Origin: Bacteroidales bacterium
Lineage (GTDB): Bacteria > Bacteroidota > Bacteroidia > Bacteroidales > UBA932
NCBI GenBank assembly: GCA_004554455.1
Contig: SFMG01000001.1
Span: 1 to 64,000, forward strand
Direction: 5' to 3'
DNA length: 64,000 nt
In this document: one piece after another, positions 53,541 to 62,319 of the stretch
Layout: each line of letters begins with the position of its first letter
How positions within the stretch are numbered: the first letter of the stretch is position 1
Translations under genes and position numbers: made by a program
The notes under the pieces: model-generated
What the model was told of the DNA's origin: nothing
What the model saw: the letters and a program-made list of their open reading frames with translations, nothing else
The model's database searches: none

Positions 53541-53666
53541 ATCTTTTCTGTTTTTATTTGTATTTGCTCTGTTCTTTTTGCAGGCTTTCGTCCCGCATAT
53601 CGGCCCCATACCGGAGCCGGTGGCAATAAAAGTCAAAATATATGCCAGTCAAAAGCAGAATTTTCA

Positions 53667-53674
53667 TATATTTG
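53667..53674 (+). promoter_or_regulatory. Bacteroidota -7 box (TATATTTG) for dnaN
   Basis: A perfect TAnnTTTG match in the divergent gap, 46 bases before the dnaN ATG at 53721. Confidence 0.6.
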
Positions 53675-53720
53675 TATTTGGTCAAAACCATCCGGAAAAC
53701 AACAAAAGATTTTTATACGT

Positions 53721-54842
53721 ATGAAATTTGTAATTTCCAGTTCAGATCTCCTTAAAGGCGCGCTGGCTGTCGCCAAGGCCATACCGGCAAAAGCCACGGC
53801 CCAGATACGCGAATGCTTCCTCTTCGAACTCAAAGACGGCAAGCTCGACATCACCGCATCAGACACTGAACTCACACTCAAGACCACGCTCGACGTGGAA
53901 AGCTCAGAGCAGAACGGCTGCATAGCCATACCGGCAAAGCACCTTATCGAACTCCTCAAGGAACTGCCTGACCAGCCGCTCACCCTCAGCGTGAAGGACG
54001 CAAGCACCTTCGAGTGCAGATGGTCCAGCGGACAGTCCTCCCTGCCTTATTTCCCGGCTGACGACTTCCCTCAGACCAAAGGTGCCGACGAGAGCGCGAT
54101 AAGCATCGATTTCCCTGCCCAGAGCCTGGTAGAAGGCATTGCCTCCACGGTATATGCCACCGCCGACGACGAAATACGCCCTACGATGAACGGCATATAT
54201 TTCGACATCTGCGAAGATTCCACCACTCTCGTGGCCTCCGACGCCCACAAGCTCATCTGCTACACCGTTCCCGAGGTGAAGAGGGAGGAGCCGGTTTCCT
54301 TCATACTCCACAAGAGGCCGGCCGCAGTGCTCAGGGCAATAATAGGCAAGGATTGCGAAAACGTGAACATACGCTTCGACGCCAAGACTATGGAGTTCAG
54401 CTTCGACAGCACCCTTGCGATATGCCGTCAGATTCCGGGCAAGTTCCCGCGCTACCGCGACGTCATCCCTCAGAACAATTCCAATTGCCTGAGAATAGAC
54501 AGGGTAATGTTCCTGAACAGCATCAGGAGAATAGCGGTATGCTCCGACAAGGCTTCCAGCCAGATCAAGTTCAGCCTCGACAGGGACAAGCTCGAGATCA
54601 CCGCGCAGGACCTGGGCTTCTCGATCGCGGCCTACGAGAAACTGAGCTGCAACTACGACGGCGAGAGCATAGAGATAAGCTTCAAGGCCAATTTCCTCAT
54701 TGAGATACTCAGCAATATGAGCTGCAACGAGGTGGTGATGAAGTTCGCCGACAGCAAGAGGGCCGCCCTCATCGTTCCTGCCGAGGACGAGGACGAGAGC
54801 GAAAAGCTCTGCGGCATCATAATGCCTGTAATGTTCGCATAA
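53721..54842 (+). CDS. dnaN: DNA polymerase III beta clamp
   Basis: 373 residues. Three clamp domains begin with MKFVISSSDLLKGALAVAKA. Typical pieces are KDGKLDITASDTELTLKTTL, TLVASDAHKLICYTVP, and the C-terminal GIIMPVMFA (P-M-R/x-L family end). It encircles DNA and tethers polymerases; the Y-family polymerase at 8.5 kb has a clamp-binding motif. No dnaA is nearby. Confidence 0.97.
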   Translation: MKFVISSSDLLKGALAVAKAIPAKATAQIRECFLFELKDGKLDITASDTELTLKTTLDVESSEQNGCIAIPAKHLIELLKELPDQPLTLSVKDASTFECRWSSGQSSLPYFPADDFPQTKGADESAISIDFPAQSLVEGIASTVYATADDEIRPTMNGIYFDICEDSTTLVASDAHKLICYTVPEVKREEPVSFILHKRPAAVLRAIIGKDCENVNIRFDAKTMEFSFDSTLAICRQIPGKFPRYRDVIPQNNSNCLRIDRVMFLNSIRRIAVCSDKASSQIKFSLDRDKLEITAQDLGFSIAAYEKLSCNYDGESIEISFKANFLIEILSNMSCNEVVMKFADSKRAALIVPAEDEDESEKLCGIIMPVMFA

Positions 54843-54845
54843 GCT

Positions 54846-55712
54846 ATGGAACTGAATCTCAAAAGGCCGCTGCTTTTCTTCGACATCGAAAGCACCGGCC
54901 TCAATATACCGTGCGACAGCATAGTCGAGCTGAGTTTCGTAAAGATATTCCCGGACAACGAGCAGAGGATCAAGACATGGCGCGTCTGCCCATGGGACTA
55001 TGAAAACGGCTGCCAGAGGCCTATGAACCCGGCCGCAGAGGCTGTCAACGGAATCAGCGACGCTGATGTCAGAGACGAAAAGAAGTTCTACGAGATAGCC
55101 GACGAGGTGATAGACTGGCTTGGGGACAGCGACCTGGCCGGCTACAACTCGGCAAAGTTCGACCTCCCTATGCTTGCGGAGGAACTCGAAAGGGTGAGGA
55201 AATACAAACGTCCCGAGCTCGACATAGACCTGCACAGCCGCAAGATGGTGGACGTCCAGGTCATATTCCACAAGATGGAGCCTCGCAACCTCAAGGCCGC
55301 CTACCGTTTCTACGTAGGCGGGGACTTCGAGAACGCGCACGCTGCCGAGGCGGACACCCTGGCCACCGTGGAGGTGCTCAAGGGCCAGCTCGACAAGTAC
55401 GGCGAGGAGCAGATACACAATGACGTGGAGTGGCTGGCCAACTTCACCGAGATGCAGAAGAGCGTGGACTACGCAGGCAGGATAGTGCTCAATGCCGACA
55501 AGGAGCCTTGCATCAGCTTCGGCAAGCACAAGGGCAAGACCTGCCGCGAGGTTTACCAGAAGGAACCATCCTATTTCGCCTGGATAGAGCAGGGGGATTT
55601 CGCGCTGGACACCAAGCGCCAGTTCGCAAAGCTGAAGGAGCAGTTCGACGAGGAGAGGCTCCAGGTCGGACTTTTCGCGCTCGGAGAGAAATTCAACACT
55701 CCAAGACGATGA
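54846..55712 (+). CDS. dnaQ: DnaQ-type 3'-5' exonuclease with C-terminal DUF3820-like domain
   Basis: 288 residues. The DEDDh exonuclease core spans ~10-175: ExoI FFDIESTGLNIPCDS, ExoII YNSAKFDLPMLAEEL, ExoIII ENAHAAEADTLATVEVL. The tail has CISFGKHKGKTCREVYQKEP, a domain often fused to such exonucleases. It likely proofreads or trims DNA, possibly as the epsilon subunit. Three bases after dnaN; overlaps the next gene by four. Confidence 0.9.
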   Translation: MELNLKRPLLFFDIESTGLNIPCDSIVELSFVKIFPDNEQRIKTWRVCPWDYENGCQRPMNPAAEAVNGISDADVRDEKKFYEIADEVIDWLGDSDLAGYNSAKFDLPMLAEELERVRKYKRPELDIDLHSRKMVDVQVIFHKMEPRNLKAAYRFYVGGDFENAHAAEADTLATVEVLKGQLDKYGEEQIHNDVEWLANFTEMQKSVDYAGRIVLNADKEPCISFGKHKGKTCREVYQKEPSYFAWIEQGDFALDTKRQFAKLKEQFDEERLQVGLFALGEKFNTPRR

Positions 55713-56257
55713 ACCTCAGCATTTACGGCTTCGACGGCAATACGGGATGCAGGCCTGACACCACCCTCGAGTTCGAGGACAGGGACTTCTACATCCCGGA
55801 ATCCGTTGACCGCATAGACTTCGCGCCGGCCATTTTCATCAGGATGACCCGCGCAGGCAAGTGCATATCCCCCGCCTTTGCGGAACGCTACTACGAAGCC
55901 GTATGCCCCGGGCTGCTGCTCTACGCTTCCGGGCACCCGTCCGCAGCCCTTTTCGACCACAGCAGCATAGTGCCCCGCACTTTCTTCAGCAAGCACACCC
56001 TGGAGGAGGAAAGCAATGTCTTCGAACTGAAAGCCGACGGCTGTGGCATTTTCCGCTTCTCCCCCTCCGCAGACATTCTTCAGACTCTGGACACGGCCAT
56101 AGCCCGCTGTTCGGAAATAATGTCCCAGCGTACCGGGGACCTGGTCGTGCTTGAGCTGCAGAAACCCTCTGTCCTGTGCACACGGGATCAGGGCACTTGC
56201 GAGATAGAAGGCAGCTGGTGCGACAACCCTCTCTTCTCACGCACCATCATTTTCTGA
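55709..56257 (+). CDS. Conserved hypothetical, FAH-like fold possible
   Basis: About 182 residues from MNLSIYGFDGNTGCRPDTTL. Segments such as EDRDFYIPESVDRIDFAPAI and the mid VPRTFFSKHTLEEESNVFEL hint at the fumarylacetoacetase C-terminal fold, but metal ligands are not clearly present; the similarity is weak. It overlaps the exonuclease stop (ATGA), so it is co-transcribed with dnaN and dnaQ. Its 3' end overlaps the convergent lipoprotein gene by 11 bases. Function unknown. Confidence 0.7.
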   Translation: MNLSIYGFDGNTGCRPDTTLEFEDRDFYIPESVDRIDFAPAIFIRMTRAGKCISPAFAERYYEAVCPGLLLYASGHPSAALFDHSSIVPRTFFSKHTLEEESNVFELKADGCGIFRFSPSADILQTLDTAIARCSEIMSQRTGDLVVLELQKPSVLCTRDQGTCEIEGSWCDNPLFSRTIIF

Positions 56258-57227
56258 GATAGAAATTCATAGGGGCCTGACTGTCCCCGCTGAAGATTGC
56301 GGCTAGGTCCGAAAGAATCAGGTCTGGACGGACTGCGCCCCGCTCCCAGAAGTCATTGCCGCCCTGAGGGGTAGTCCTGAGCGTGTTGTCCCATTTTTCT
56401 TCTATGGGAATCTGTCCGGGCAGTTCGCCGCTGCCGGGATTGAGCCAGATTTTCGCCTTGCGCCCCAGCACAAAGGCCTGTTCCAGGGATATGGTCGATG
56501 AACTGACGCCCTCCCGCGCTCCCAGTATCTCCCCGCCGGCATCCTCCACGAGACGGTACATATAGCTATCCCTGCCGGGGACGTACCAGGCATCCCCGTA
56601 GGGAGAGTTGATCAGCACCGGACATGGCTCTCCTCCCCTGCGTTCCACCGAGTCCCTCAGAGCCGCGTAAGAGGCGCTTACCTGCGCATATACGGAATCG
56701 GCCTCCTCCCTGCGTCCGCAGATAAGTCCGCAGGCGCGCATATACGAGGCCCTCGCGAGCGGCGTAGTCTCGAGGTGGTCGTAGAGTACGAGTACCTTCA
56801 CTCCGAGACTTCTTACCTTATTAATATATAGGGGCTGGGCGGCACCGACACTGTAGGCCAGCAGCAGGTCAGGCTTGAGACGCAGCAGGGCCTCATAGTC
56901 CAGAGAGGCGTCGCTGCCCAGCTCGCAGGCATTTTCTCTTATATAAGGATTGCTCATATAGCGCAGTCCCGATACGGCGCAGACGCAGTCCGCAGCCCCG
57001 ATTTCGGCGAAAGCGGCCGCAAAGGAGGAGGACATGCAGGCAATGGAGCGCAGGGGCCTGTCCAGGAACAGGGTGTCGCGGCTGCCGTCGAAGGGAGATA
57101 TGCTGACTATGAGCGAGTCCCCCGTCTCCAGCCATCTGGCGCTGTCCGCTTCGGGGCAGGAAGAAAACTGCCCGCGTCCGCAGGACACGAGCAGCAGAAG
57201 GGATATTAACGCTGAAAAGCGGTTCAC
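56247..57227 (-). CDS. ABC-type cobalamin/Fe3+-siderophore binding lipoprotein
   Basis: 326 residues. N-terminus MNRFSALISLLLLVSC is a lipobox signal (Cys16). The rest is a class III (BtuF/FhuD) binding fold: LRSIACMSSSFAAAFAEIGA, EALLRLKPDLLLAY, VLVLYDHLETTPLARASYMR, and GVSSSTISLEQAFVLG. It would capture cobalamin, haem or a siderophore for an ABC importer. No permease or ATPase gene is nearby, so it is an orphan here. tRNA-Thr is just upstream on the same strand. Confidence 0.88.
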   Translation of the reverse strand: MNRFSALISLLLLVSCGRGQFSSCPEADSARWLETGDSLIVSISPFDGSRDTLFLDRPLRSIACMSSSFAAAFAEIGAADCVCAVSGLRYMSNPYIRENACELGSDASLDYEALLRLKPDLLLAYSVGAAQPLYINKVRSLGVKVLVLYDHLETTPLARASYMRACGLICGRREEADSVYAQVSASYAALRDSVERRGGEPCPVLINSPYGDAWYVPGRDSYMYRLVEDAGGEILGAREGVSSSTISLEQAFVLGRKAKIWLNPGSGELPGQIPIEEKWDNTLRTTPQGGNDFWERGAVRPDLILSDLAAIFSGDSQAPMNFYLRK

Positions 57228-57228
57228 G

Positions 57229-57301
57229 AGCCAGCTATCAGGATCGAACTGACGACCTTCGCGTTACGAATGCGATGCTCTACCGACTGAGCTAAACTGG
57301 C
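57229..57301 (-). tRNA. tRNA-Thr (CGT anticodon)
   Basis: Minus strand: acceptor GCCAGTT/AGCTGGC with one wobble, D-arm GCTCAGTCGGTAGAGC, anticodon loop TTCGTAA (CGT), T-arm with GTTCGATC. The anticodon stem ends in an A-C mismatch beside the loop. CCA is not encoded. Confidence 0.92.
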
Positions 57302-57312
57302 TTGAAGGATTG

Positions 57313-57320
57313 CAAATATA
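57313..57320 (-). promoter_or_regulatory. Bacteroidota -7 box (TATATTTG) for tRNA-Thr
   Basis: A perfect match on the minus strand, 12 bases before the tRNA 5' end. Confidence 0.6.
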
Positions 57321-57349
57321 GTTATTTTTTTTGTTATTTGCATTTCGCT

Positions 57350-58606
57350 ATGAAGGAATGCGACATATTGATAATCGGAGCGGGCGCAGCCGGACTTATG
57401 GCCGCCTATGCCGCGGGCATTTCCGGCTCCGGGAAATCCGTTACCGTGCTTGAGAAGATGTCCCGCCCCGGACGCAAGATAATGATTACCGGAAAGGGAC
57501 GCTGCAATTTCACCAATGTAAAGCCCTGGGAGGCCTTTCAGGAGCACGTCCATCCGAATGCCCGCTTCCTCAGGCCCGCATTCTTCAATCTGCCTCCGGA
57601 GAAACTGACTGGACTTTTCGCGGAAAAGGGTATGCCAAGCGTGGTCGAGAGGGGCGAAAGGGCCTTTCCCGCCGATCACAAGGCCGTGAGTGTGGTGGAT
57701 TGCCTCTGCAGGATGGCGGAGGATGCCGGCGCGAAGATAGTCTGCGACTGCGCCGTGACGGCAGTGCTCCGCAGCAACAGAGCCGGCTACCGCTTCCAGG
57801 TGAACTGCAGCGACGGCAGTTCCTGGGCCTGCAGACGCCTGATAATCACCACAGGAGGAAAATCCTACCCGCGTACCGGTTCCAGCGGTGACGGTTATGC
57901 CTGGGCCACTGTCTTCGGCCACAGAATCACTCCCCTGTTCCCTTCACTCTGCGCCCTTACCCCGAGGAATTACGAATATGCAGGCGAATGGGTTTCCCTG
58001 AAGAATGTAAGTCTGAGCTCGGTCATCGACGGCAACGAGGCCCAGTCTTCGTTCGGAGACCTGGACTTCACGGACGGAGGCATAGAGGGGCCTCTGGGCT
58101 TCCGCCTGAGCCGCAAGTGCGTGAAGGCACTCTGCAACGGCTCCAGGGTCAGCCTGGTACTCGACCTCAAGCCGGCGGTGGAGGAGGCGGAACTTTCGGC
58201 CCGCATCCAGGGGCTGTGGAAGGAAATCCAAGGCGATCCCAGAAGCAAGGGCAAGAGCCACGGCTTCAAGACCAGGATTCTGCTGGGGAAACTGATGCCC
58301 CAGGAAGCCATAGGCCTGTTTCTGAAGTATTTCCCCGAGCCCTCCCCGGGCAATCTCGCTTCAGCCCTCAAGCATTGGAAGATAGACATAGCCTCCTATG
58401 TCGGCTTCGAACGCTGCGTGGTCACCGCCGGCGGAGTGGAGCTCTCCGAAGTCAATCCCAAGACCCTGGAATCCAAACTCGAAAAAGGACTCCACCTTGC
58501 GGGTGAAGTCCTCGATCTGGATGCAGATACCGGAGGTTACAATCTCCATATCGCCTTCTGCAGCGGCTATCTCGCCGGAGCGTGCGCCGCAAATGCAGAA
58601 GACTGA
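57350..58606 (+). CDS. HI0933/YhiN-family flavoprotein
   Basis: About 418 residues from MKECDILIIGAGAAGLMAAY. Dinucleotide motif GAGAAGLMAA at the N-terminus, MSRPGRKIMITGKGRCNFTN (the HI0933 signature), TTGGKSYPRTGSSGDGY, and a C-terminal VTAGGVELSEVNPKTLESKL followed by LAGEVLDLDADTGGYNLHIA. Relatives include BaiN of the bile-acid pathway, but most are uncharacterised NAD(P)/FAD oxidoreductases. Converges on the M16 protease with stops 4 bases apart. Confidence 0.92.
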   Translation: MKECDILIIGAGAAGLMAAYAAGISGSGKSVTVLEKMSRPGRKIMITGKGRCNFTNVKPWEAFQEHVHPNARFLRPAFFNLPPEKLTGLFAEKGMPSVVERGERAFPADHKAVSVVDCLCRMAEDAGAKIVCDCAVTAVLRSNRAGYRFQVNCSDGSSWACRRLIITTGGKSYPRTGSSGDGYAWATVFGHRITPLFPSLCALTPRNYEYAGEWVSLKNVSLSSVIDGNEAQSSFGDLDFTDGGIEGPLGFRLSRKCVKALCNGSRVSLVLDLKPAVEEAELSARIQGLWKEIQGDPRSKGKSHGFKTRILLGKLMPQEAIGLFLKYFPEPSPGNLASALKHWKIDIASYVGFERCVVTAGGVELSEVNPKTLESKLEKGLHLAGEVLDLDADTGGYNLHIAFCSGYLAGACAANAED

Positions 58607-58609
58607 AAA

Positions 58610-61513
58610 TCAGTATCCGAATATTTCTTCAAGGGAGACGATCTTGACAGGACCTATGGTCTTGAGATAGTCGAGGTCGAGATCCTTGATGTCGCCGAGT
58701 ATTGCATAACTGTAGCTGCGGCCCTTGACCCACTCCTGCTGAACGGCCTTAACGTCCTCGAAACCGAGGCCCTGGAGCTTTTCGAATATCTCTCTGTCCA
58801 GAGGCTCGTCGAGCCCAAGGTCACGGCAATACAGATATGAATTCAGCACGTCGATGCCGACGGTCCTGTCCGTACGCATACGGGAGATGAGTCCCTCATA
58901 GGCCACGTGGAAGGCAGCCTCGGATTCAGGCATATTGTTTATGATGTCATCGAAGGCCTCTATGGCAGTCCTCATCTTGTCGTTCTGGGTGGCGATGAAG
59001 GCCCTGAAGCAGTAGTTGTCGTCCTTATAGCCAGGAGAGTAGAGATAGGCGGAGGCGGAATAGGCAAGACCGCGGGCCTCACGCATTTCCTGGAAAACTA
59101 TAGAGTTCATTCCGCCGCCGAAATACTCGTTGTAGAGATTGATTTCGGCCTGACGGGAAGGGTCAAAGCTTTCGCCCCTGTTGGAGTACTGGAGGTAGTA
59201 AAGCTGCTTGGCATCGTAGTTGGCCAGCACGACGCTGTTGCCTTCGGTGCGGAGCATATCCGTAAAATGCTTTTCAAGCGGAGCCAGTCCTTCCCTTAGC
59301 TGATGGCTGCGGCCGAGGGTGGCGCGGAGCTGCGAAGTGCTCTGGGCGCCGTAGTAGAGTATCTCGTGGGCACAGTCGAAGAGGGAGGAGAGGGAAGCGA
59401 GCAGTTCCTCTGATCCGAGCTCCGCCACGCGCTCATCCGAGAGCGTGATCTTGGCAATGGCCTCAGGACCGTAGATGACATAACGGGTGAGGGCGCTGTA
59501 GCATGAACGCTGGGAGAGTTTGGAGTTGCGGCGGTTCTTGTAGAGATCCTCCTTGACACGGGCAAGCAGTTCTTCGTCGCCCTTGGCGTTGAGGATGAGA
59601 TTTTCCACAAGGGAGAGCGCTTCGGCGAGGTTCTCGTCCAGGCCATCGACGGAAATGACGGTCCTGTTGGAGCTTACGGATATATCGTAGCTGCAGGCCA
59701 GGGCATACATCCTGCCGGCCATTTCTTCGGCACTCATTTCCTCTGTGCCCAGATAGTCAATGTAGTTCCTTGCCAGGGAGAGACGCGGATCGTCCTCGCT
59801 TCCCCTGTTGAACACTATCTGAAGCGTTCCCACGGAGTTGATCTCATTCTTCTTGTAAAGCACCTCCACACCATCGGCAAGGGTGAACTTTTCCATATCC
59901 CTGGAGAAATCCACGAACACCGGCTCTATAGGCTTCACCTGCGAATCCTTTATGGAAGTGAGGAACTCGCTCTGAGAGTCCCTGTTGGTGGCAATAGGGG
60001 TAATCTTCGGCGCGGAAATCTTCTGCACGTTCCTGTCCTCACCGCGACGCTTGTAAACTACCGCATAGGAGTTGGCGCCGAGGAACCCGTTTGCCCAGCG
60101 TACTATGTCCTCCTTGCTGACCTCGCTGTAGCGGTCTATGTCCCTGCAGGCATCGGACCAGTCCACGCCGTTGATGAAGGCATCCACATAGAGACCGGCA
60201 CGGGAGGAGTTGTCCTCCAGCTGTCTCATCTTCTCCAGCCGTATGTTGTTGACTATGGAGCCTATCATCTCTTCATCGAAGTCACCCTCGCGCAGGCGTG
60301 CAACTTCGGCCAGCAGAAGATCGCGCAGTTCCTCGAGACTCTGACCCTCCTTAGGAGTGCCCATAAGGATGAAACTGCTGTAGTCCGGCTGGGTGGAATT
60401 GCCGGCATAGGCTCCGAGGGCCTTGAGCTGCTGGTTGATATCGATGTCGATAAGGCCGGCCTGGCCGTTGTAGAGTATCTGGCCTGCGACGTCGGCAATT
60501 GCGACATTCTGCAGGTCGGCTGCGCCCGGGAGTCTCCAGGCAATCGCGATCCTCTCTGCCTCAAGGCCATATACCTCCTTGACCACAGGGCTTTCGATAG
60601 CTGCCTCCGGCTCTACCTCAAGCACAGGGAGTTCAGGATTCGGTTCCCAGTCCCCGAAGTACTTCTCTATGACGTCCACCATCTCGTCCGGATCGAAGTC
60701 GCCGGAGAGACAGATACGTATGTTGTTAGGCACATACCAGCTGGCGTGATATTTCTTGACATTGGTGATGGACGGATTCTTCAGATGCTCCTGGAAGCCG
60801 AGCACGTCGTGCATTCCGTAAGGATGATGAGGGAAGAGGGCCTGGTCGATGGCGCTCCAGATCTTGCGGCTGTCCTGGGTGAGGGACATGTTCTTCTCCT
60901 CGTAAATGGTTTCCAGCTCGGTGTGGAAGCCCCTGAGCACAGGATGTCTGAAGCGGTCCGCCTGAATGCGGGCCCAGTTATCTATCTGGTTGGAAGGTAT
61001 GTCCTCGGTGTAAACGGTCTCGTCCTGGGAAGTCCAGGCATTGGTTCCCTGTGCACCTATGATGGACATAAGCTTGTCGTACTCGTTCGGGATGGAAATG
61101 AGGGAGGCGGCGTAGCTCAGGGAGTCTATCCTGTGATAGATGGCCTCGCGGGCAGCGGCGTCCTCAGTAACGCGATACTGCTCGAAGAGGGCTTCTATCT
61201 CATCGAGAAGCGGTTTCTCGGCGGCATAGTCGGAGGTTCCGAAGCTTTCCGTTCCCTTGAACATAAGATGCTCGAAGTAATGGGCCAGACCGGTAGTCTC
61301 GAGCGGGTCGTTCTTGGCGCCCACCTTTACGGCTATGTAGGTCTGGATGCGGGGAGTTTCCCTGTTTACGCTCATATAGACCTGGAGGCCGTTGTCGAGC
61401 GTATAGATCTTGGTTCCGAGGGGATCCCCCTTCACCGTCTCGAAATGATGGGAGTTGCATGATGCGGCCAGAATGCAGACGAAGGCCGCGGCGATGGAGA
61501 TAAACTTCTTCAT
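58610..61513 (-). CDS. M16-family zinc protease, lipoprotein
   Basis: About 967 residues from MKKFISIAAAFVCILAASC, a signal with lipobox Cys19. It is a fused two-copy insulysin-type protease: the active HxxEH in GLAHYFEHLMFKG with a distal Glu in the ETIYEEKNM region, and a second inactive half from about residue 500 (GVEVLYKKNEINSVGTLQIV). It degrades peptides at the cell surface or in the periplasm. It lies downstream of SRP RNA and tRNA-Gly on the same strand, 41 bases after the tRNA. Confidence 0.94.
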   Translation of the reverse strand: MKKFISIAAAFVCILAASCNSHHFETVKGDPLGTKIYTLDNGLQVYMSVNRETPRIQTYIAVKVGAKNDPLETTGLAHYFEHLMFKGTESFGTSDYAAEKPLLDEIEALFEQYRVTEDAAAREAIYHRIDSLSYAASLISIPNEYDKLMSIIGAQGTNAWTSQDETVYTEDIPSNQIDNWARIQADRFRHPVLRGFHTELETIYEEKNMSLTQDSRKIWSAIDQALFPHHPYGMHDVLGFQEHLKNPSITNVKKYHASWYVPNNIRICLSGDFDPDEMVDVIEKYFGDWEPNPELPVLEVEPEAAIESPVVKEVYGLEAERIAIAWRLPGAADLQNVAIADVAGQILYNGQAGLIDIDINQQLKALGAYAGNSTQPDYSSFILMGTPKEGQSLEELRDLLLAEVARLREGDFDEEMIGSIVNNIRLEKMRQLEDNSSRAGLYVDAFINGVDWSDACRDIDRYSEVSKEDIVRWANGFLGANSYAVVYKRRGEDRNVQKISAPKITPIATNRDSQSEFLTSIKDSQVKPIEPVFVDFSRDMEKFTLADGVEVLYKKNEINSVGTLQIVFNRGSEDDPRLSLARNYIDYLGTEEMSAEEMAGRMYALACSYDISVSSNRTVISVDGLDENLAEALSLVENLILNAKGDEELLARVKEDLYKNRRNSKLSQRSCYSALTRYVIYGPEAIAKITLSDERVAELGSEELLASLSSLFDCAHEILYYGAQSTSQLRATLGRSHQLREGLAPLEKHFTDMLRTEGNSVVLANYDAKQLYYLQYSNRGESFDPSRQAEINLYNEYFGGGMNSIVFQEMREARGLAYSASAYLYSPGYKDDNYCFRAFIATQNDKMRTAIEAFDDIINNMPESEAAFHVAYEGLISRMRTDRTVGIDVLNSYLYCRDLGLDEPLDREIFEKLQGLGFEDVKAVQQEWVKGRSYSYAILGDIKDLDLDYLKTIGPVKIVSLEEIFGY

Positions 61514-61553
61514 ATTGCTGAAAATATAAAAAGGCCAGCGAAAACACCGACCT

Positions 61554-61629
61554 TGGAGCGGTAGGCGAGTCTCGAACTCGTGACCTTCGGCTTGGGAAGC
61601 CAACGCTCTGCCAACTGAGCTACTACCGC
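61554..61629 (-). tRNA. tRNA-Gly (CCC anticodon)
   Basis: Minus strand: acceptor GCGGTAG/CTACCGC, D-arm GCTCAGTTGGCAGAGC, anticodon loop TTCCCAA (CCC), T-arm CGAGTTCGAGACTCG. The discriminator T is followed by an encoded CCA, unlike the other two tRNAs here. Confidence 0.93.
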
Positions 61630-61634
61630 AAAAA

Positions 61635-61731
61635 GGGTAAGCTTATTGCATCGCACCGCTACAACCTCCTACCCTTGCTGCCTTCCGACCCTGGGGGAAT
61701 TCAGAGGGAGCTGGTCGTGCAAGACTTACCC
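61635..61731 (-). ncRNA. ffs: Signal recognition particle RNA (4.5S type)
   Basis: Minus strand, 97 nt: closing stem GGGTAAG/CTTACCC. The conserved domain IV hairpin reads CAGGGTCGGAAGGCAGCAAGG, with a GGAA tetraloop and the asymmetric internal loop bound by Ffh. A T5 run follows at once and then the tRNA-Gly begins 5 bases later, so the two are likely transcribed together and processed. Confidence 0.93.
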
Positions 61732-61735
61732 GATG

Positions 61736-61743
61736 CAAAGTTA
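61736..61743 (-). promoter_or_regulatory. Bacteroidota -7 box (TAACTTTG) for ffs
   Basis: The minus-strand match ends 5 bases before the GGGTAAG 5' end, which puts the start site at the first base of the SRP RNA. Confidence 0.7.
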
Positions 61744-61785
61744 TACTTTTTTTAGGAATATGAAAAAAAAGTACCTCGATTCGGA

Positions 61786-62259
61786 TCAGAGACTGTCGAA
61801 AATGAAAGGAAGCAGCGCTTCGACGGAAGGGAACTTCCAGATTTTCGCGGCACCAACCAGCAACACGCTCATCGCTGAGCCGCTCTCGGTCTGGAATTCG
61901 GCCATTACCTGACGGCAGTCTCCGCATGGCGTGGCAGGATTGTCACAGAGTTTGCCGTTCTGGGCAGCGGCCACGGCAATGGAACTGAGATAGGCCCCCT
62001 TGCGCTGGGAATGGGCGTAGAACATCGCGGTACGCTCGGCACACAGGCCGGAAGGATAGGCGGCGTTCTCCTGATTGGCGCCGCAGAATACCCTGCCGTC
62101 GTCGAGACGCACTGCCGCGCCTACGTTGAAATTGGAATATGGTGCATAGGAACCTTCTATGGCCGCAATGGCAGCCTCGGCAAGCGCCCTGTCAGCGGCT
62201 TCGAGTTCATCGAGGGAGAGGAATTCCTCGTATTCGATTTTCAAAAGCTTATATGCCAT
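61786..62259 (-). CDS. cdd: Cytidine deaminase
   Basis: About 158 residues from MAYKLLKIEYEEFLSLDE. Zinc-site motifs: AAYPSGLCAERTAMFYAHSQ (C-A-E) and PATPCGDCRQVMAEF (P-C-x2-C), with APYSNFNVGAAVRLDDGRV at the substrate side. It converts cytidine and deoxycytidine to uridine forms. The ORF extends 12 codons upstream to 62295 but those residues are unlike the family. Confidence 0.96.
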   Translation of the reverse strand: MAYKLLKIEYEEFLSLDELEAADRALAEAAIAAIEGSYAPYSNFNVGAAVRLDDGRVFCGANQENAAYPSGLCAERTAMFYAHSQRKGAYLSSIAVAAAQNGKLCDNPATPCGDCRQVMAEFQTESGSAMSVLLVGAAKIWKFPSVEALLPFIFDSL

Positions 62260-62276
62260 AATAGATTTATGTTTCT

Positions 62277-62310
62277 TAACTTTGCACTGTTGCAAAAGCT
62301 AACAAATATA
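62277..62310. promoter_or_regulatory. Divergent -7 boxes of cdd and mnmA
   Basis: TAACTTTG on the plus strand at 62277-62284 (36 bases before the mnmA ATG) and TATATTTG on the minus strand at 62303-62310 (towards cdd). The two overlap, so they may compete. Confidence 0.6.
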
Positions 62311-62319
62311 TAAAAAATT

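Noticed and set aside
53721..54842. Replication origin near dnaN
   Set aside because: No dnaA gene and no cluster of DnaA boxes seen in the 180-bp gap upstream.
53904..55529. 541-codon minus-strand frame opposite dnaN-dnaQ
   Set aside because: Shadow frame; both plus-strand genes have clear motifs.
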